57,584 bases of DNA, from positions 110,859 to 168,442 of the forward strand of contig JAHDXW010000005.1 of NCBI GenBank assembly GCA_023383015.1. Reading direction: 5' to 3'. The position numbers and the translations under genes were made by a program. This document shows positions 1 to 8,136 of this stretch, piece after piece (position 1 is the first letter of the stretch; each line of letters opens with the position of its first letter). The notes below the pieces were generated by a model, which ran no database searches, was not told the origin of the DNA, and saw nothing but the letters and a program-made list of their open reading frames with translations. Origin of the DNA: Paracoccaceae bacterium. GTDB lineage: Bacteria; Pseudomonadota; Alphaproteobacteria; Rhodobacterales; Rhodobacteraceae.

Positions 1-13
1 GCACCCCCTCGAC

Positions 14-721
14 CTACCCTCCCCAGCTCCCCGACGCGCCTCCGATCCCGTCCCCCAGGAAGCAGAGCGCGGCCAGGGCGAGGATGTTGGCGCCGAGGTC
101 AAGCGCGGCGAGCACCAGGATCGTCGGCATGATGTTTGGAAGCAGGTGCTTGAACATGATGCCGATCGACGACACGCCGAGCACCCGCGCCGAGAGCGTG
201 TATTCCCGCTCGCGCAGCTGCAGCACCTCGCCGCGCACCGGGCGGGCGAAGCCCGGCCAGCCGCTGAGGACCAGGGCGATGACCAGCTTGTCGACCCCCT
301 GCCCGAGGACCGCGACCAGCGCGATCGCCAGGACGAGAAACGGAAAGGCCAGCCAGATGTCGACGATCCGCATGATGACGGTGTCGATGATGCCGCCGAA
401 GTAGCCCGAGATGATCCCGATCGCCACTCCCAGCACGGCCGTGAGCAGCATCACGATGACGCCGATGGCCAGCGAGATGCGGGCGCCGTAGATCAGCCGC
501 GAAAGCAGGTCGCGCCCGAGCTGGTCGGTGCCGAGCAGGTAGCCCTCGGTTCCCGGCGGCCGCAGCCGCATCATCAGGAGCTGGGCGTTGGGCGGGTGCG
601 GCGCCAGAAGCGGCGCCAGCGCGCCGATCACGATGAAGGCGATCAGGATTGCCCAGGCGGCGACCACGATCACGTTCGGCCGGGGCATCCGGTGCCCCAC
701 GGATGCTGGTGGCGCGCTCAT
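14..721 (-). CDS. Dpp/Opp-type ABC transporter permease, DppC type, apparently truncated
   Basis: This is an inner-membrane permease of a peptide/nickel-type ABC importer. A short proline-rich N-terminus leads into a first membrane helix at about residues 20-40. It is followed by the family motif GTDQLGRD, further hydrophobic segments, and an EAA-type loop (around RVLGVSSIGIMFKHLLPN) that contacts the ATPase. The ATG at 721 overlaps the stop of the DppB-type gene (ATGA), so translation is probably coupled. Oddity: the frame ends at a TAG right after the FLG...WGG segment. Family members usually run about 45-60 residues further, and the equivalent position is normally WG followed by Met. Only 13 bases lie beyond the stop, so a sequence-end error and a real truncation cannot be told apart. 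Confidence 0.85.
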   Translation of the reverse strand: MSAPPASVGHRMPRPNVIVVAAWAILIAFIVIGALAPLLAPHPPNAQLLMMRLRPPGTEGYLLGTDQLGRDLLSRLIYGARISLAIGVIVMLLTAVLGVAIGIISGYFGGIIDTVIMRIVDIWLAFPFLVLAIALVAVLGQGVDKLVIALVLSGWPGFARPVRGEVLQLREREYTLSARVLGVSSIGIMFKHLLPNIMPTILVLAALDLGANILALAALCFLGDGIGGASGSWGG

Positions 722-1752
722 GCGGATGCCCCCCTGCCGCCGGACAGCTTGATGCGCGGATCAAGGACGCCGTGGATGATGTCGGCCGCGAGGTTTGACA
801 GGATGACCAGCACCGTCAGCAGCACGACCACGCCCTGCACCACCGGGAAATCGCGCGCGTTGATCGCGGTGATCAGCAGCAGGCCCATGCCCGGATAGGC
901 GAAGACGGTCTCGATCACGATCGTCCCGCTGAGGAGCGCGCCGACCCGCATCCCGACGATGACGGCGGTGGTCGGCAGCGCGTTGTGCAGCATGTGCCGG
1001 ACGATCGTCGGCTCGCCCAGCCCGCGGGCGCGGAACGCGTCGATGAAGTCCTGGTGCTTGACCTCGAGCAGGCTCGAACGCAGCACCCGCACGAACTGGC
1101 CGCTGATGCCGGTGCCGAGGGTGAGGGCGGGAAGCACCATGTGGCGGAAGACCGACCAGGCGGCCTCCCAGTTGCCGGAAAGAAGGGCATCGGTCAGCGG
1201 CATCCCGGTGATCCGCACGATCGACATGCGTGGGTCCATCACCCCGCTGACCGGGAAGATCGGAACCCACACTGCCAGGAACACGATCAGCATCAGCCCC
1301 TGCCAGAAGCTGGGCATCGACACGCCGATCAGCGCGAAGGCGGTTCCGCCGCGGTCCCAGAGCGTGTTCTGTTTCAGCGCCGACAGGATGGCCACGGGGA
1401 TGGCAATGGCCAGGGCGATGAACAGCGCGAACAGCGACAGCTCGACCGTGATCGGCAGGGCGCGGGCGACCATCTCGATCACCGGCTCGCCGCCGCGGAC
1501 GATCGAGTTGCCGAACTCGCCGCGGCCGATCTCGCCCAGGAACCGCACGTACTGGACGGGAAGCGGCTGGTCGAGGCCGAGCTGCTGCTCGTAGCGGAGG
1601 CGGGATTCACCGAGGTTGGCGTCGTCGCCCTCGCCGAACATCAGCTGCACGGGATCGCCGGGCATCACCCGCAGGACGAAGAAGATGATCACCGTCACGC
1701 CAAGCACGACGACGAGCGTCTGGCCCACACGATGCAGGATGTATCTCAGCAC
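718..1752 (-). CDS. Dpp/Opp-type ABC transporter permease, DppB type
   Basis: First permease of the importer, 344 residues, normal length for DppB/OppB proteins. It begins MLRYILHRVGQTLVVVLGVT, the standard N-terminal helix, followed by the family signature VMPGDP near residue 30, and has the EAA-type loop FRARGLGEPTIVRHMLHNAL before the last helices. I chose the GTG at 1752 because it puts the conserved LRYILHR segment at the N-terminus and has AAGGA just upstream. A longer open frame to 1917 has no family similarity. It lies 94 bases after the binding-protein gene, with a GC stem-loop between, and overlaps the next permease by 4 bases. Confidence 0.93.
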   Translation of the reverse strand: MLRYILHRVGQTLVVVLGVTVIIFFVLRVMPGDPVQLMFGEGDDANLGESRLRYEQQLGLDQPLPVQYVRFLGEIGRGEFGNSIVRGGEPVIEMVARALPITVELSLFALFIALAIAIPVAILSALKQNTLWDRGGTAFALIGVSMPSFWQGLMLIVFLAVWVPIFPVSGVMDPRMSIVRITGMPLTDALLSGNWEAAWSVFRHMVLPALTLGTGISGQFVRVLRSSLLEVKHQDFIDAFRARGLGEPTIVRHMLHNALPTTAVIVGMRVGALLSGTIVIETVFAYPGMGLLLITAINARDFPVVQGVVVLLTVLVILSNLAADIIHGVLDPRIKLSGGRGASA

Positions 1753-1800
1753 TGTCCTTGCCCCCGTGCAGCCCGCGCCCGGCGGGCCTTCGGTTCGGGG

Positions 1801-1824
1801 CTGCCCGCCCGGGCGGGCGGGCAG
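1801..1824. promoter_or_regulatory. GC stem-loop between binding-protein and permease genes
   Basis: A perfect 10-bp stem, CTGCCCGCCC and its complement, around a GGGC loop. It sits in the only sizeable gap between the binding-protein gene and the first permease. No U-tract follows, so it is more likely an mRNA-stabilising or processing element that keeps binding-protein transcript above permease transcript than a full terminator. A similar element follows the second binding-protein gene. Confidence 0.55.
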
Positions 1825-1846
1825 CCGGTTGGCGCGGATCCTGCGG

Positions 1847-3412
1847 TCACCGCGCGAGGGTGATCTTGTGCAGGTCGAACATCTGCCCGGCCGCCGAGCC
1901 GCGGAAGCCCTGCACACTGGGCTGCATCGCCCAGACCTCGGCCTCGCCGAACAGCGGCACCCAGGGCATGTGCACCTCGGTCAGGTCCTTGACGATGGCA
2001 TCGAGCATGGCCTTGCGCGCGACCGGGTCGGCCTCTCCCCGCACGGCGGTCATCCTTGCGTCGAGCGCCTCGTCGCAGAAGCCGGTGCGGATGCGGTTTG
2101 TGGCCATCCGGACGCATTCGAAGTGGTTGTTGTAGTAGGCGCCGGTGAAGTCGCCCGAGCCGTAGCCCGCGCCGCCGAGGGCGAGGTTGAAGGTGCCGCC
2201 CTCGGTCGAGTTGGTGAACGAGGCGTTGTCCAGCACCACCGTGATCACGTTCATCCCGTAGCCGCGCAGCTGCTCGGCGATGGCCTCGGCGGCAAGCTGC
2301 CACTGCTCCTGGACGAACAGCTCGATCGGCTTCGTCACCTTGCTCAGGACCGCCCGCGCCGCCTCGGGATCATAGCTGAAGGGGGCGTAGCCCTCGATGT
2401 AGCCGTCCTGACCGGCGCCGGTGATCTGGTCGAAGGGCAGGGCTAGGCCGCCGTAGATGAACTCGGTGATCGCCCGCTTGTCGACCGCCATGTTCATCGC
2501 CCGGCGCACCTCGGGGTCGGCGAAGGGCGAGCCCTCGCGGACGTTCATCATCAGCATCCGCATCGCGCTGCCCGGCACGATCTCGAGCGTCATCCCCGCC
2601 GCGCGGAGCTGCCCGACGAAGTCGGGCGTCACGGGGTGGATCATGTCGACCGAGCCGGCGAGCAGTTCGGCAACCCGCGTCGCCTCCTCGGGGATGGTGC
2701 GCCAGATGATCCGCTCCACCCCCGGCGCGCCCTGCCAGTAGTCGGGGAAGGCCTCCATCACCACCCGCTGGTCGGGCAGCCACTCGACGAAGCGGAAGGG
2801 GCCGACCCCGATCGGCCCGGCGGTGCGCGCCTCCTCGAGGGTCAGTTTCTCGTAGGTGGCCTTGTGCAGGATCTCCTGGCCGCTGAAGTGGAAGCCAAGG
2901 ATAGCGTTCTCCGGCGGGCCGAAGGGAATCTTCGTCGTCCAGCGCACGGTATAGCGGTCGAGCGCGCGGACGCCCTCGATCTGGGTCATGTTGCCCATGC
3001 TGGCGCGCGGCGACTTGTTGTCGGGATTCCACAGGCGCTCGAAGGTGAAGACGAGGTCCTCCGAGGTCAGCTCGTCACCGGTGTGGAACTTCACGCCCTC
3101 GCGGATGCGGACGTCATAGTTGGTGTCGTCGACCTGGGTGACCGACACGGCGAGCATCGGTACCAGCGCCAGCCCCGGCGGCTCCTGATAGTACAGCTTG
3201 TCGCGCATCGCGTGCGAGATGATCTGGGTGTAGCGCTGGCGGTGCATCTGGGGGTCCATCGTCCCCGGATCCCACTGCCAGCCGATCGTCAGCGTCCCGG
3301 ACGGCTCGGCGTCGGCAGCCGGGGGCGGCAGCGCCAGGGCCGTGCCGAGGGCCAGCGCGGCCATGATCGCGCGCGTTCGCCGGCCCCGCCTCTTCGTGGT
3401 CGATGCAGTCAT
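1847..3412 (-). CDS. ABC transporter family 5 solute-binding protein, copy 1
   Basis: Periplasmic substrate-binding protein of the peptide/nickel/glutathione (SBP_bac_5) family, 521 residues. It has a Sec signal peptide: basic ATKRRGRR-like start, hydrophobic stretch to about residue 32, cleavage near ADA. The mature part contains the family hallmarks GVKFHTGDELTSEDLVFTFERL and a C-terminal LPWVPL-like segment (HMPWVPLFGEAEVWAM). Start ATG at 3412 overlaps the stop of the upstream ATPase gene. Residues about 200-391 are encoded by DNA identical to copy 2, while the N- and C-terminal parts are clearly diverged (about two thirds identical by eye). The ligand cannot be assigned; the family includes peptide, opine, heme, nickel and oligosaccharide binders. 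Confidence 0.93.
   Translation of the reverse strand: MTASTTKRRGRRTRAIMAALALGTALALPPPAADAEPSGTLTIGWQWDPGTMDPQMHRQRYTQIISHAMRDKLYYQEPPGLALVPMLAVSVTQVDDTNYDVRIREGVKFHTGDELTSEDLVFTFERLWNPDNKSPRASMGNMTQIEGVRALDRYTVRWTTKIPFGPPENAILGFHFSGQEILHKATYEKLTLEEARTAGPIGVGPFRFVEWLPDQRVVMEAFPDYWQGAPGVERIIWRTIPEEATRVAELLAGSVDMIHPVTPDFVGQLRAAGMTLEIVPGSAMRMLMMNVREGSPFADPEVRRAMNMAVDKRAITEFIYGGLALPFDQITGAGQDGYIEGYAPFSYDPEAARAVLSKVTKPIELFVQEQWQLAAEAIAEQLRGYGMNVITVVLDNASFTNSTEGGTFNLALGGAGYGSGDFTGAYYNNHFECVRMATNRIRTGFCDEALDARMTAVRGEADPVARKAMLDAIVKDLTEVHMPWVPLFGEAEVWAMQPSVQGFRGSAAGQMFDLHKITLAR
2238..2815. repeat. 578-base identical direct repeat, copy 1 (within binding-protein gene 1)
   Basis: Every base I compared from 2238 to 2815 equals 4867 to 5444 (offset 2629). 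Immediately outside, differences begin: mismatches at 2237, 2234, 2233 and 2231 on one side, and at 2816 on the other, with shorter shared runs beyond. The tract encodes the central part of both binding proteins. Confidence 0.95.
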
Positions 3413-4308
3413 GCCTCTTCTCCTCCCACTCCTGTCCTGCCCCCTGCAGGGCTGCTTCGGTCGGCAGAAATCGGGCGCCGCTGATGGGGGTCCGGAACTG
3501 GATGCGCCTCGATCAGGGCACGGGTGTAGGGATGCCGGGGGTTGCGGTGGACCTCGGCGGGTGCGCCGCGCTCCACGATCTGCCCCTTGCGCATCACGGC
3601 GATGTGGTCGCAGAAGCGCTCGACCACGGCCAGGTCATGCGCGATCAGCAGGTAGGTCAGGCCGAAGGCGGCCTGAAGTTCTTGCAGAAGCACAAGAATC
3701 TGCGCCTGCACCGAGACGTCGAGGGCCGAGACAGGCTCGTCCAGGACAAGCACGCTCGGCTCTACTGCCAGCGCACGGGCGATGGCGATGCGCTGGCGCT
3801 GGCCACCGGAAAACTCGTGGGGGAAGCGGTCGAGCGCATCCGCCGGCAGGCCGCAGCGGTGCACAAGCTCGACAACGCGCGCGGGAATCTCGGCCCGCGG
3901 GCACAGCCGGTGGACCGCGATCCCCTCGCCGATCAGCGCCCCCACCTTCCAGCGGGGGTTGAGCGAGGATGTCGGATCCTGGAAGACGATCTGAACCTGG
4001 CGGGCGAAGCGGCGGGCATCGATGCCGCGGCCGAGGATGCTGTGGCCGTCGACCAGCACCTCGCCTGCGTCGGGGCGCACGAGGCGGGTGATCATCCGCG
4101 CGACGGTCGACTTGCCCGAGCCGGATTCGCCGACCAGCCCCATGGTCGTGCCGGGCTCGATCCGGAACGAGACTTCGTCCACCGCCTTGACCCGCGCGGT
4201 CCGTCCGAATGTCTCGGAGCCGACCCGGAAGCTCTTGGTCAGCCCCTGCACCTCCAGCACGGCGCCGCGACGGGACGGGCCCGGCCCCGTGGTGAGGGGC
4301 GCGGTCAT
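3409..4308 (-). CDS. Dpp/Opp-type ABC transporter ATPase, DppF/OppF type
   Basis: Cytoplasmic ATPase subunit, 299 residues from the ATG at 4308, which puts the conserved LEVQGLTKSF start near residue 18. A longer open frame upstream is unlike the family. Walker A GESGSGKS is at 60-67, the signature FSGGQ at 167-171, and Walker B VLVLDE at 187-192. HPYTRALI at 259-266 is typical of oligopeptide transporter ATPases. It lacks the cysteine-rich tail seen in its partner. The stop overlaps the start of binding-protein gene 1. The unusual gene order, ATPase-SBP-ATPase-SBP-permease-permease, places it between the two binding-protein genes. Confidence 0.93.
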   Translation of the reverse strand: MTAPLTTGPGPSRRGAVLEVQGLTKSFRVGSETFGRTARVKAVDEVSFRIEPGTTMGLVGESGSGKSTVARMITRLVRPDAGEVLVDGHSILGRGIDARRFARQVQIVFQDPTSSLNPRWKVGALIGEGIAVHRLCPRAEIPARVVELVHRCGLPADALDRFPHEFSGGQRQRIAIARALAVEPSVLVLDEPVSALDVSVQAQILVLLQELQAAFGLTYLLIAHDLAVVERFCDHIAVMRKGQIVERGAPAEVHRNPRHPYTRALIEAHPVPDPHQRRPISADRSSPAGGRTGVGGEEA

Positions 4309-4324
4309 TCCCGGCCCCTCCGGA

Positions 4325-4340
4325 GGCGCCCGCGGGCGCC
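4325..4340. other. 16-base perfect GC palindrome
   Basis: GGCGCCCGCGGGCGCC is self-complementary and lies about 17 bases upstream of the DppF-type start, in the leader between binding-protein gene 2 and this ATPase. It could fold near the ribosome-binding region. In DNA this GC-rich, such palindromes also arise by chance. Confidence 0.35.
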
Positions 4341-4442
4341 CCGCGGCCGCAGCGGGGGCCGGCATCTGCCGTGCGGGTTGGCGGCTTTCACCTCTGCCTG
4401 TCCTGTCATGGCCCGCGGCCGTCCCGCGAGCGGTGGGTTCTG

Positions 4443-4466
4443 GGCCGCCCGCCGGGGCGGGCGGCC
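4443..4466. promoter_or_regulatory. GC stem-loop after binding-protein gene 2
   Basis: A 10-bp stem, GGCCGCCCGC with its complement, around a short loop. It lies 10 bases past the stop of the second binding-protein gene. Position and strength match the stem-loop after binding-protein gene 1, although the sequence is different. A probable role is transcript stabilisation or partial attenuation ahead of the downstream ATPase gene. Confidence 0.5.
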
Positions 4467-4475
4467 GGGCGGGCC

Positions 4476-6029
4476 TCAGGGTTCCAGCGTGACCTTGTGC
4501 AGGTCGAAGAACTGTCCGGCCGACGATCCGCGGAAGCCCTTCACGCGGGGCTGCATCGCCCACACCTCGGCCTCGCCGTAGAGCGGCACCCAGGGCATGT
4601 GCACCTCGGTCAGGTCGCGGACGATCTCGTGCAGGAGCGTCAGCCGGGCGGCGCGGTCGGGCTCGGCCCGGGCGGCGGCGTATTTCGCGTCGAGCGCGGG
4701 GTCGCAGAAGCCGGTGCGGATGCGGTTGTTGGTCAGCCGCACGCATTCGAAGTGGTTGTTGTAGTAGGCGCCGACGAACTCGCCGGTGCCGTAGCCCGCG
4801 CCGCCGAACATCAGGTCGAAGGTGCCGGCCTCGTTGATCTGGTTGTGGGTGGCGCTGTCGACGACAACCGTGATCACGTTCATCCCGTAGCCGCGCAGCT
4901 GCTCGGCGATGGCCTCGGCGGCAAGCTGCCACTGCTCCTGGACGAACAGCTCGATCGGCTTCGTCACCTTGCTCAGGACCGCCCGCGCCGCCTCGGGATC
5001 ATAGCTGAAGGGGGCGTAGCCCTCGATGTAGCCGTCCTGACCGGCGCCGGTGATCTGGTCGAAGGGCAGGGCTAGGCCGCCGTAGATGAACTCGGTGATC
5101 GCCCGCTTGTCGACCGCCATGTTCATCGCCCGGCGCACCTCGGGGTCGGCGAAGGGCGAGCCCTCGCGGACGTTCATCATCAGCATCCGCATCGCGCTGC
5201 CCGGCACGATCTCGAGCGTCATCCCCGCCGCGCGGAGCTGCCCGACGAAGTCGGGCGTCACGGGGTGGATCATGTCGACCGAGCCGGCGAGCAGTTCGGC
5301 AACCCGCGTCGCCTCCTCGGGGATGGTGCGCCAGATGATCCGCTCCACCCCCGGCGCGCCCTGCCAGTAGTCGGGGAAGGCCTCCATCACCACCCGCTGG
5401 TCGGGCAGCCACTCGACGAAGCGGAAGGGGCCGACCCCGATCGGTCCGGCGGTGCGCGCCTCGTCCATCGTCTGGGTCGAGGTGCTGGCCTTGTGCAGCA
5501 CCTCCTGCGCGGTGAAGTTCAGCCCGATCACCGCCTCGTCGGGCGGGCCGAAGGGCACCGCGGTGGTAAAGCGCACGGTGTAGCGGTCGAGCGCGGTCAC
5601 GGCCGCGATGTTGCCCATGTTGCCCATCCGCGCCCGCGGCGAGGCGGTGGCGGGGTCGAACAGCCGCGCGTAGGTATAGACGACATCCTCGGAGGTGAGT
5701 TCGTCGCCGTTGTGGAACTTCACGCCCTGGCGGATCGCAAGGTCGTAGGTGGTCGCGTCGACCTGCGTCAGACCCGCGGCGAGGAGCGGACCCACGGCCA
5801 GCCCGGGCGGCGGCAGGTAGTAGAACTTGTCGCGCATCGCGTGCGAGATGATCTGGGTGTAGCGCTGTCGGTGCATCTGGGCATCCATCGTGCCCGGGTC
5901 CCAGCGCCAGCCGACTGTCAGCGTGCCCGACGGCCCGGATGCCTGTGCGGCGGCTGCGCCGGCCGTCAGGGCGAGGGAAAGGGCGATGCCCGGAAGGTGG
6001 CGCAGCGCTGCGGAAACAGGTCTGGTCAT
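4476..6029 (-). CDS. ABC transporter family 5 solute-binding protein, copy 2
   Basis: Second periplasmic binding protein of the same importer, 517 residues, with a clear signal peptide (hydrophobic residues about 12-28, cleavage near AQA). It aligns along its whole length with copy 1: GTLTVGWRWDPGTMDAQMH at the mature N-terminus, GVKFHNGDELTSEDVVYTYA next, and the same C-terminal PWVPL segment. Residues about 195-387 come from the identical 578-base tract. The parts outside the tract differ enough that the two proteins probably bind related but not identical ligands. The operon position, directly after the DppD-type ATPase, makes it the promoter-proximal binding protein. Confidence 0.93.
   Translation of the reverse strand: MTRPVSAALRHLPGIALSLALTAGAAAAQASGPSGTLTVGWRWDPGTMDAQMHRQRYTQIISHAMRDKFYYLPPPGLAVGPLLAAGLTQVDATTYDLAIRQGVKFHNGDELTSEDVVYTYARLFDPATASPRARMGNMGNIAAVTALDRYTVRFTTAVPFGPPDEAVIGLNFTAQEVLHKASTSTQTMDEARTAGPIGVGPFRFVEWLPDQRVVMEAFPDYWQGAPGVERIIWRTIPEEATRVAELLAGSVDMIHPVTPDFVGQLRAAGMTLEIVPGSAMRMLMMNVREGSPFADPEVRRAMNMAVDKRAITEFIYGGLALPFDQITGAGQDGYIEGYAPFSYDPEAARAVLSKVTKPIELFVQEQWQLAAEAIAEQLRGYGMNVITVVVDSATHNQINEAGTFDLMFGGAGYGTGEFVGAYYNNHFECVRLTNNRIRTGFCDPALDAKYAAARAEPDRAARLTLLHEIVRDLTEVHMPWVPLYGEAEVWAMQPRVKGFRGSSAGQFFDLHKVTLEP
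4867..5444. repeat. 578-base identical direct repeat, copy 2 (within binding-protein gene 2)
   Basis: Partner of 2238-2815, same orientation. The sharp edges inside two otherwise diverged paralogues are the pattern expected of recent gene conversion. A mis-assembly that copied one consensus into both places would look the same. Confidence 0.95.
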
Positions 6030-6114
6030 TCGGATGCTCCTCTCTCGCGGGTTGCCGCCTTGGCTGGCGGGCGCTGGTGTGGTCGGGCGGCCGCGCCGCA
6101 GAGCGACGCCGTCC

Positions 6115-7074
6115 TCATGCCGGCACCGCCAGCGGATGCAGGCAGCGGTGCGTCGATTTCCCGGTCCGCTGCACCGGCGGCAGGGCCGAACGGCAGGCCG
6201 GGGTCACGCGGTCGCAGCGGTCGGCGAAGGGGCAGGCGCGCAGCTCGCCGAAGATCTGGATCGCCGAGCCGGGGATGGGCCGGAACGGCGCGCTGTCGCC
6301 GATGCGCGGCATCGACTGCAGCAGGGCCCGGGTGTAGGGGTGCATCGGCCGGTCGAAGAGGGCGAAGACGTCGGCCTCCTCGGCGACGATGCCGCCGTAG
6401 AGCACCGCCACACGGTCGCAGGTCTGCGCGACGACGCCGAGGTCATGGGTGATCAGGATCACCCCCGCCCCGCGGGCGGCACAGACACCGAGCAGGAGGT
6501 CGAGCACCTTGCGCTGGACGGTGACGTCGAGGGCCGAGGTCACCTCGTCGGCAATGATCAGCGCGGGGTCGGCGATCAGGGCGGCCGCGATCACCGCCCG
6601 CTGCCGCATGCCCCCCGACAACTGGTGCGGATACGAGCGCAGCGTGCGCTCGGGGTCCGCGATCTGGAGTTCGGCCAGCAGCTCGGCCGCCGCCGCCAGG
6701 GCCTCGCGCGGGCGTACCTTCCGGTGGACCCGCAGCACCTCGACCAGCTGGGCGCCGATCGTACGCACCGGGTCGAGCGCCGTCAGCGCGTCCTGGAAGA
6801 CATAGCCGATCTCGCTACCGCGGACGCTGCGCAGCCGTGCCTGGGACGCGCCGACCAGCTCCTCGCCCCGGAAGCGGACGCTGCCGCCGAGCCTGGCGCT
6901 GGGCGGCAGGAGCCCGATGATGCCGCGGGCGGCCGCCGACTTCCCGGCGCCGGATTCGCCGACGATGCCGAACACCTCGCCCTTGGCGACGCTGAAGCCG
7001 ACCGACGAGACCGCCGTCACGGCCCCGAACCGGATCGAGAGATCCCTCACCTCGAGAAGCGGCGCGTCGCTCAC
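6115..7074 (-). CDS. Dpp/Opp-type ABC transporter ATPase, DppD/OppD type
   Basis: First gene of the importer operon, 319 residues, GTG start at 7074 giving MSDAPLLEVRDLSIRFG. Walker A GESGAGKS is at 39-46, the signature LSGGM at 152-156, and Walker B LIIADE at 172-177. The C-terminal oligopeptide-transporter domain carries HPYTRALL and a cysteine-rich segment (ACPFADRC...AC) near residues 285-300, which in DppD-type subunits can bind an iron-sulfur cluster. Partner of the DppF-type ATPase encoded at 3409-4308. The 5-prime region contains dyads described separately. Confidence 0.93.
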   Translation of the reverse strand: MSDAPLLEVRDLSIRFGAVTAVSSVGFSVAKGEVFGIVGESGAGKSAAARGIIGLLPPSARLGGSVRFRGEELVGASQARLRSVRGSEIGYVFQDALTALDPVRTIGAQLVEVLRVHRKVRPREALAAAAELLAELQIADPERTLRSYPHQLSGGMRQRAVIAAALIADPALIIADEVTSALDVTVQRKVLDLLLGVCAARGAGVILITHDLGVVAQTCDRVAVLYGGIVAEEADVFALFDRPMHPYTRALLQSMPRIGDSAPFRPIPGSAIQIFGELRACPFADRCDRVTPACRSALPPVQRTGKSTHRCLHPLAVPA

Positions 7075-7148
7075 GTCGGCATCAACTCCCGGGCGTCGTT
7101 CTCGACAGCGGCCTGGAAGGGGGTTCCCGTCCCCTCCCCTCCAGGCGC

Positions 7149-7190
7149 TCTCACATAGTGAGATATCAGGTCGGAAATCTTCTGACTATG
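7149..7190. promoter_or_regulatory. Nested inverted repeats in the importer operon promoter region
   Basis: TCTCAC-ATA-GTGAGA (7149-7163) is a perfect 15-base dyad. It is nested in a wider inverted pair, CATAGT (7154-7159) and ACTATG (7185-7190). Both lie in an AT-richer pocket 75-116 bases upstream of the DppD-type start. This is the best operator candidate for the importer operon. I could not place a convincing -35/-10 pair. Confidence 0.45.
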
Positions 7191-7227
7191 CGCCATGATT
7201 GCATTGGGTGGCAGATTCCGGCTCATG

Positions 7228-8100
7228 TCAACCCGTCCAATCGACATCGGCGCGGCCGAGCGCCACGGCCTCTCGGCCGGCGGGGGTGAGGACGCGGAAC
7301 AGCACCGCCCCACCCTGCCGCCAGACCTCGAGGCGCAGCGTCTCGCCGGGGTAGACCGGGGCGGCCAGCCGTCCGCCAAGGCCGCGAAGGGCCATCCCCC
7401 CGCCGCCCCTGCCGAGCCGCGACAGCGCGTGGCCGGCCATGCCCATGGTCGCGAGGCCGTGAAGGATCGGGCGGTCGAATCCGGCCCGCCGCGCCACCTC
7501 CGGGTCGGCATGCAGCGGGTTCATGTCGCCCGACAGCCGGTAGACGAGGGCCTGCTGGGGGGCTGTGGGCAGCAGCGCCACCGCGTCGGGCGGCCGTGTC
7601 CCGGGCTCCCACGGCGGGGCCGGTTCGGCCGGGTCGTGCCGGCCGTCGGCAGCAAAGCCGCCGTCGCCGCGGCAGAACGAGACCTGTTCGAACTCGGCCA
7701 GCAACTGGCCAGAGCGGGCGTCGTGCAGCATGCGCCCCACCGTCACCAGCGCACCGCGGCCGGCACCCTTGTCGGTGACCCGCAGGATGCGGTGCTCGCC
7801 GCGCACCGTCGCGTCGGGTGCAAGCGGGGCGTGCAGGCGCAGCGCGACCTCGCCCACCACGACGCGCGTGTAGTCGATTCCGATGGCGGGGTCGCGCATC
7901 CACGGGCCGAGCCGGGCCAGCGCCATCGGCATCGTCGCGACGACCTCCGGCGGATCGTCGGCCGCAAAGCGCAGCGCTGCCGGATCGGTGGGGTCGCGGC
8001 CGATGTTCAGGCCGAGGGCGTAGAGCCGCGCGTCGCGGGCCGTATACGACTGCACGACCGGCGCAAAGCGGTGGGCCTTCAGGGCGTCGTACGCGATCAC
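7228..8100 (-). CDS. MaoC-like (R)-specific enoyl-CoA hydratase, double hotdog
   Basis: 290 residues, the size of a two-hotdog hydratase (the hydratase-2 part of multifunctional enzyme type 2). The C-terminal half carries the hydratase-2 motif YRLSGDMNPLHADP, whose Asp and His are the catalytic pair that adds water across a trans-2-enoyl-CoA. The N-terminal half is the degenerate substrate-binding hotdog. The start is GTG at 8100. It follows the SDR gene by 36 bases and is the last gene of the ALDH-SDR-hydratase operon. The trio resembles a chain-shortening or side-chain oxidation module acting on a CoA thioester. The natural substrate is not apparent. Confidence 0.85.
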   Translation of the reverse strand: MIAYDALKAHRFAPVVQSYTARDARLYALGLNIGRDPTDPAALRFAADDPPEVVATMPMALARLGPWMRDPAIGIDYTRVVVGEVALRLHAPLAPDATVRGEHRILRVTDKGAGRGALVTVGRMLHDARSGQLLAEFEQVSFCRGDGGFAADGRHDPAEPAPPWEPGTRPPDAVALLPTAPQQALVYRLSGDMNPLHADPEVARRAGFDRPILHGLATMGMAGHALSRLGRGGGGMALRGLGGRLAAPVYPGETLRLEVWRQGGAVLFRVLTPAGREAVALGRADVDWTG

Positions 8101-8136
8101 GCCATCCCCTCCTGCCGCGCGCGGTCGCCCGCCCCC

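Noticed and set aside
2238-5444. Mobile element or transposon-borne repeat as the source of the identical 578-base tract
   Set aside because: The tract lies wholly within homologous coding sequence in the same frame, with no terminal inverted repeats, target duplications or transposase.
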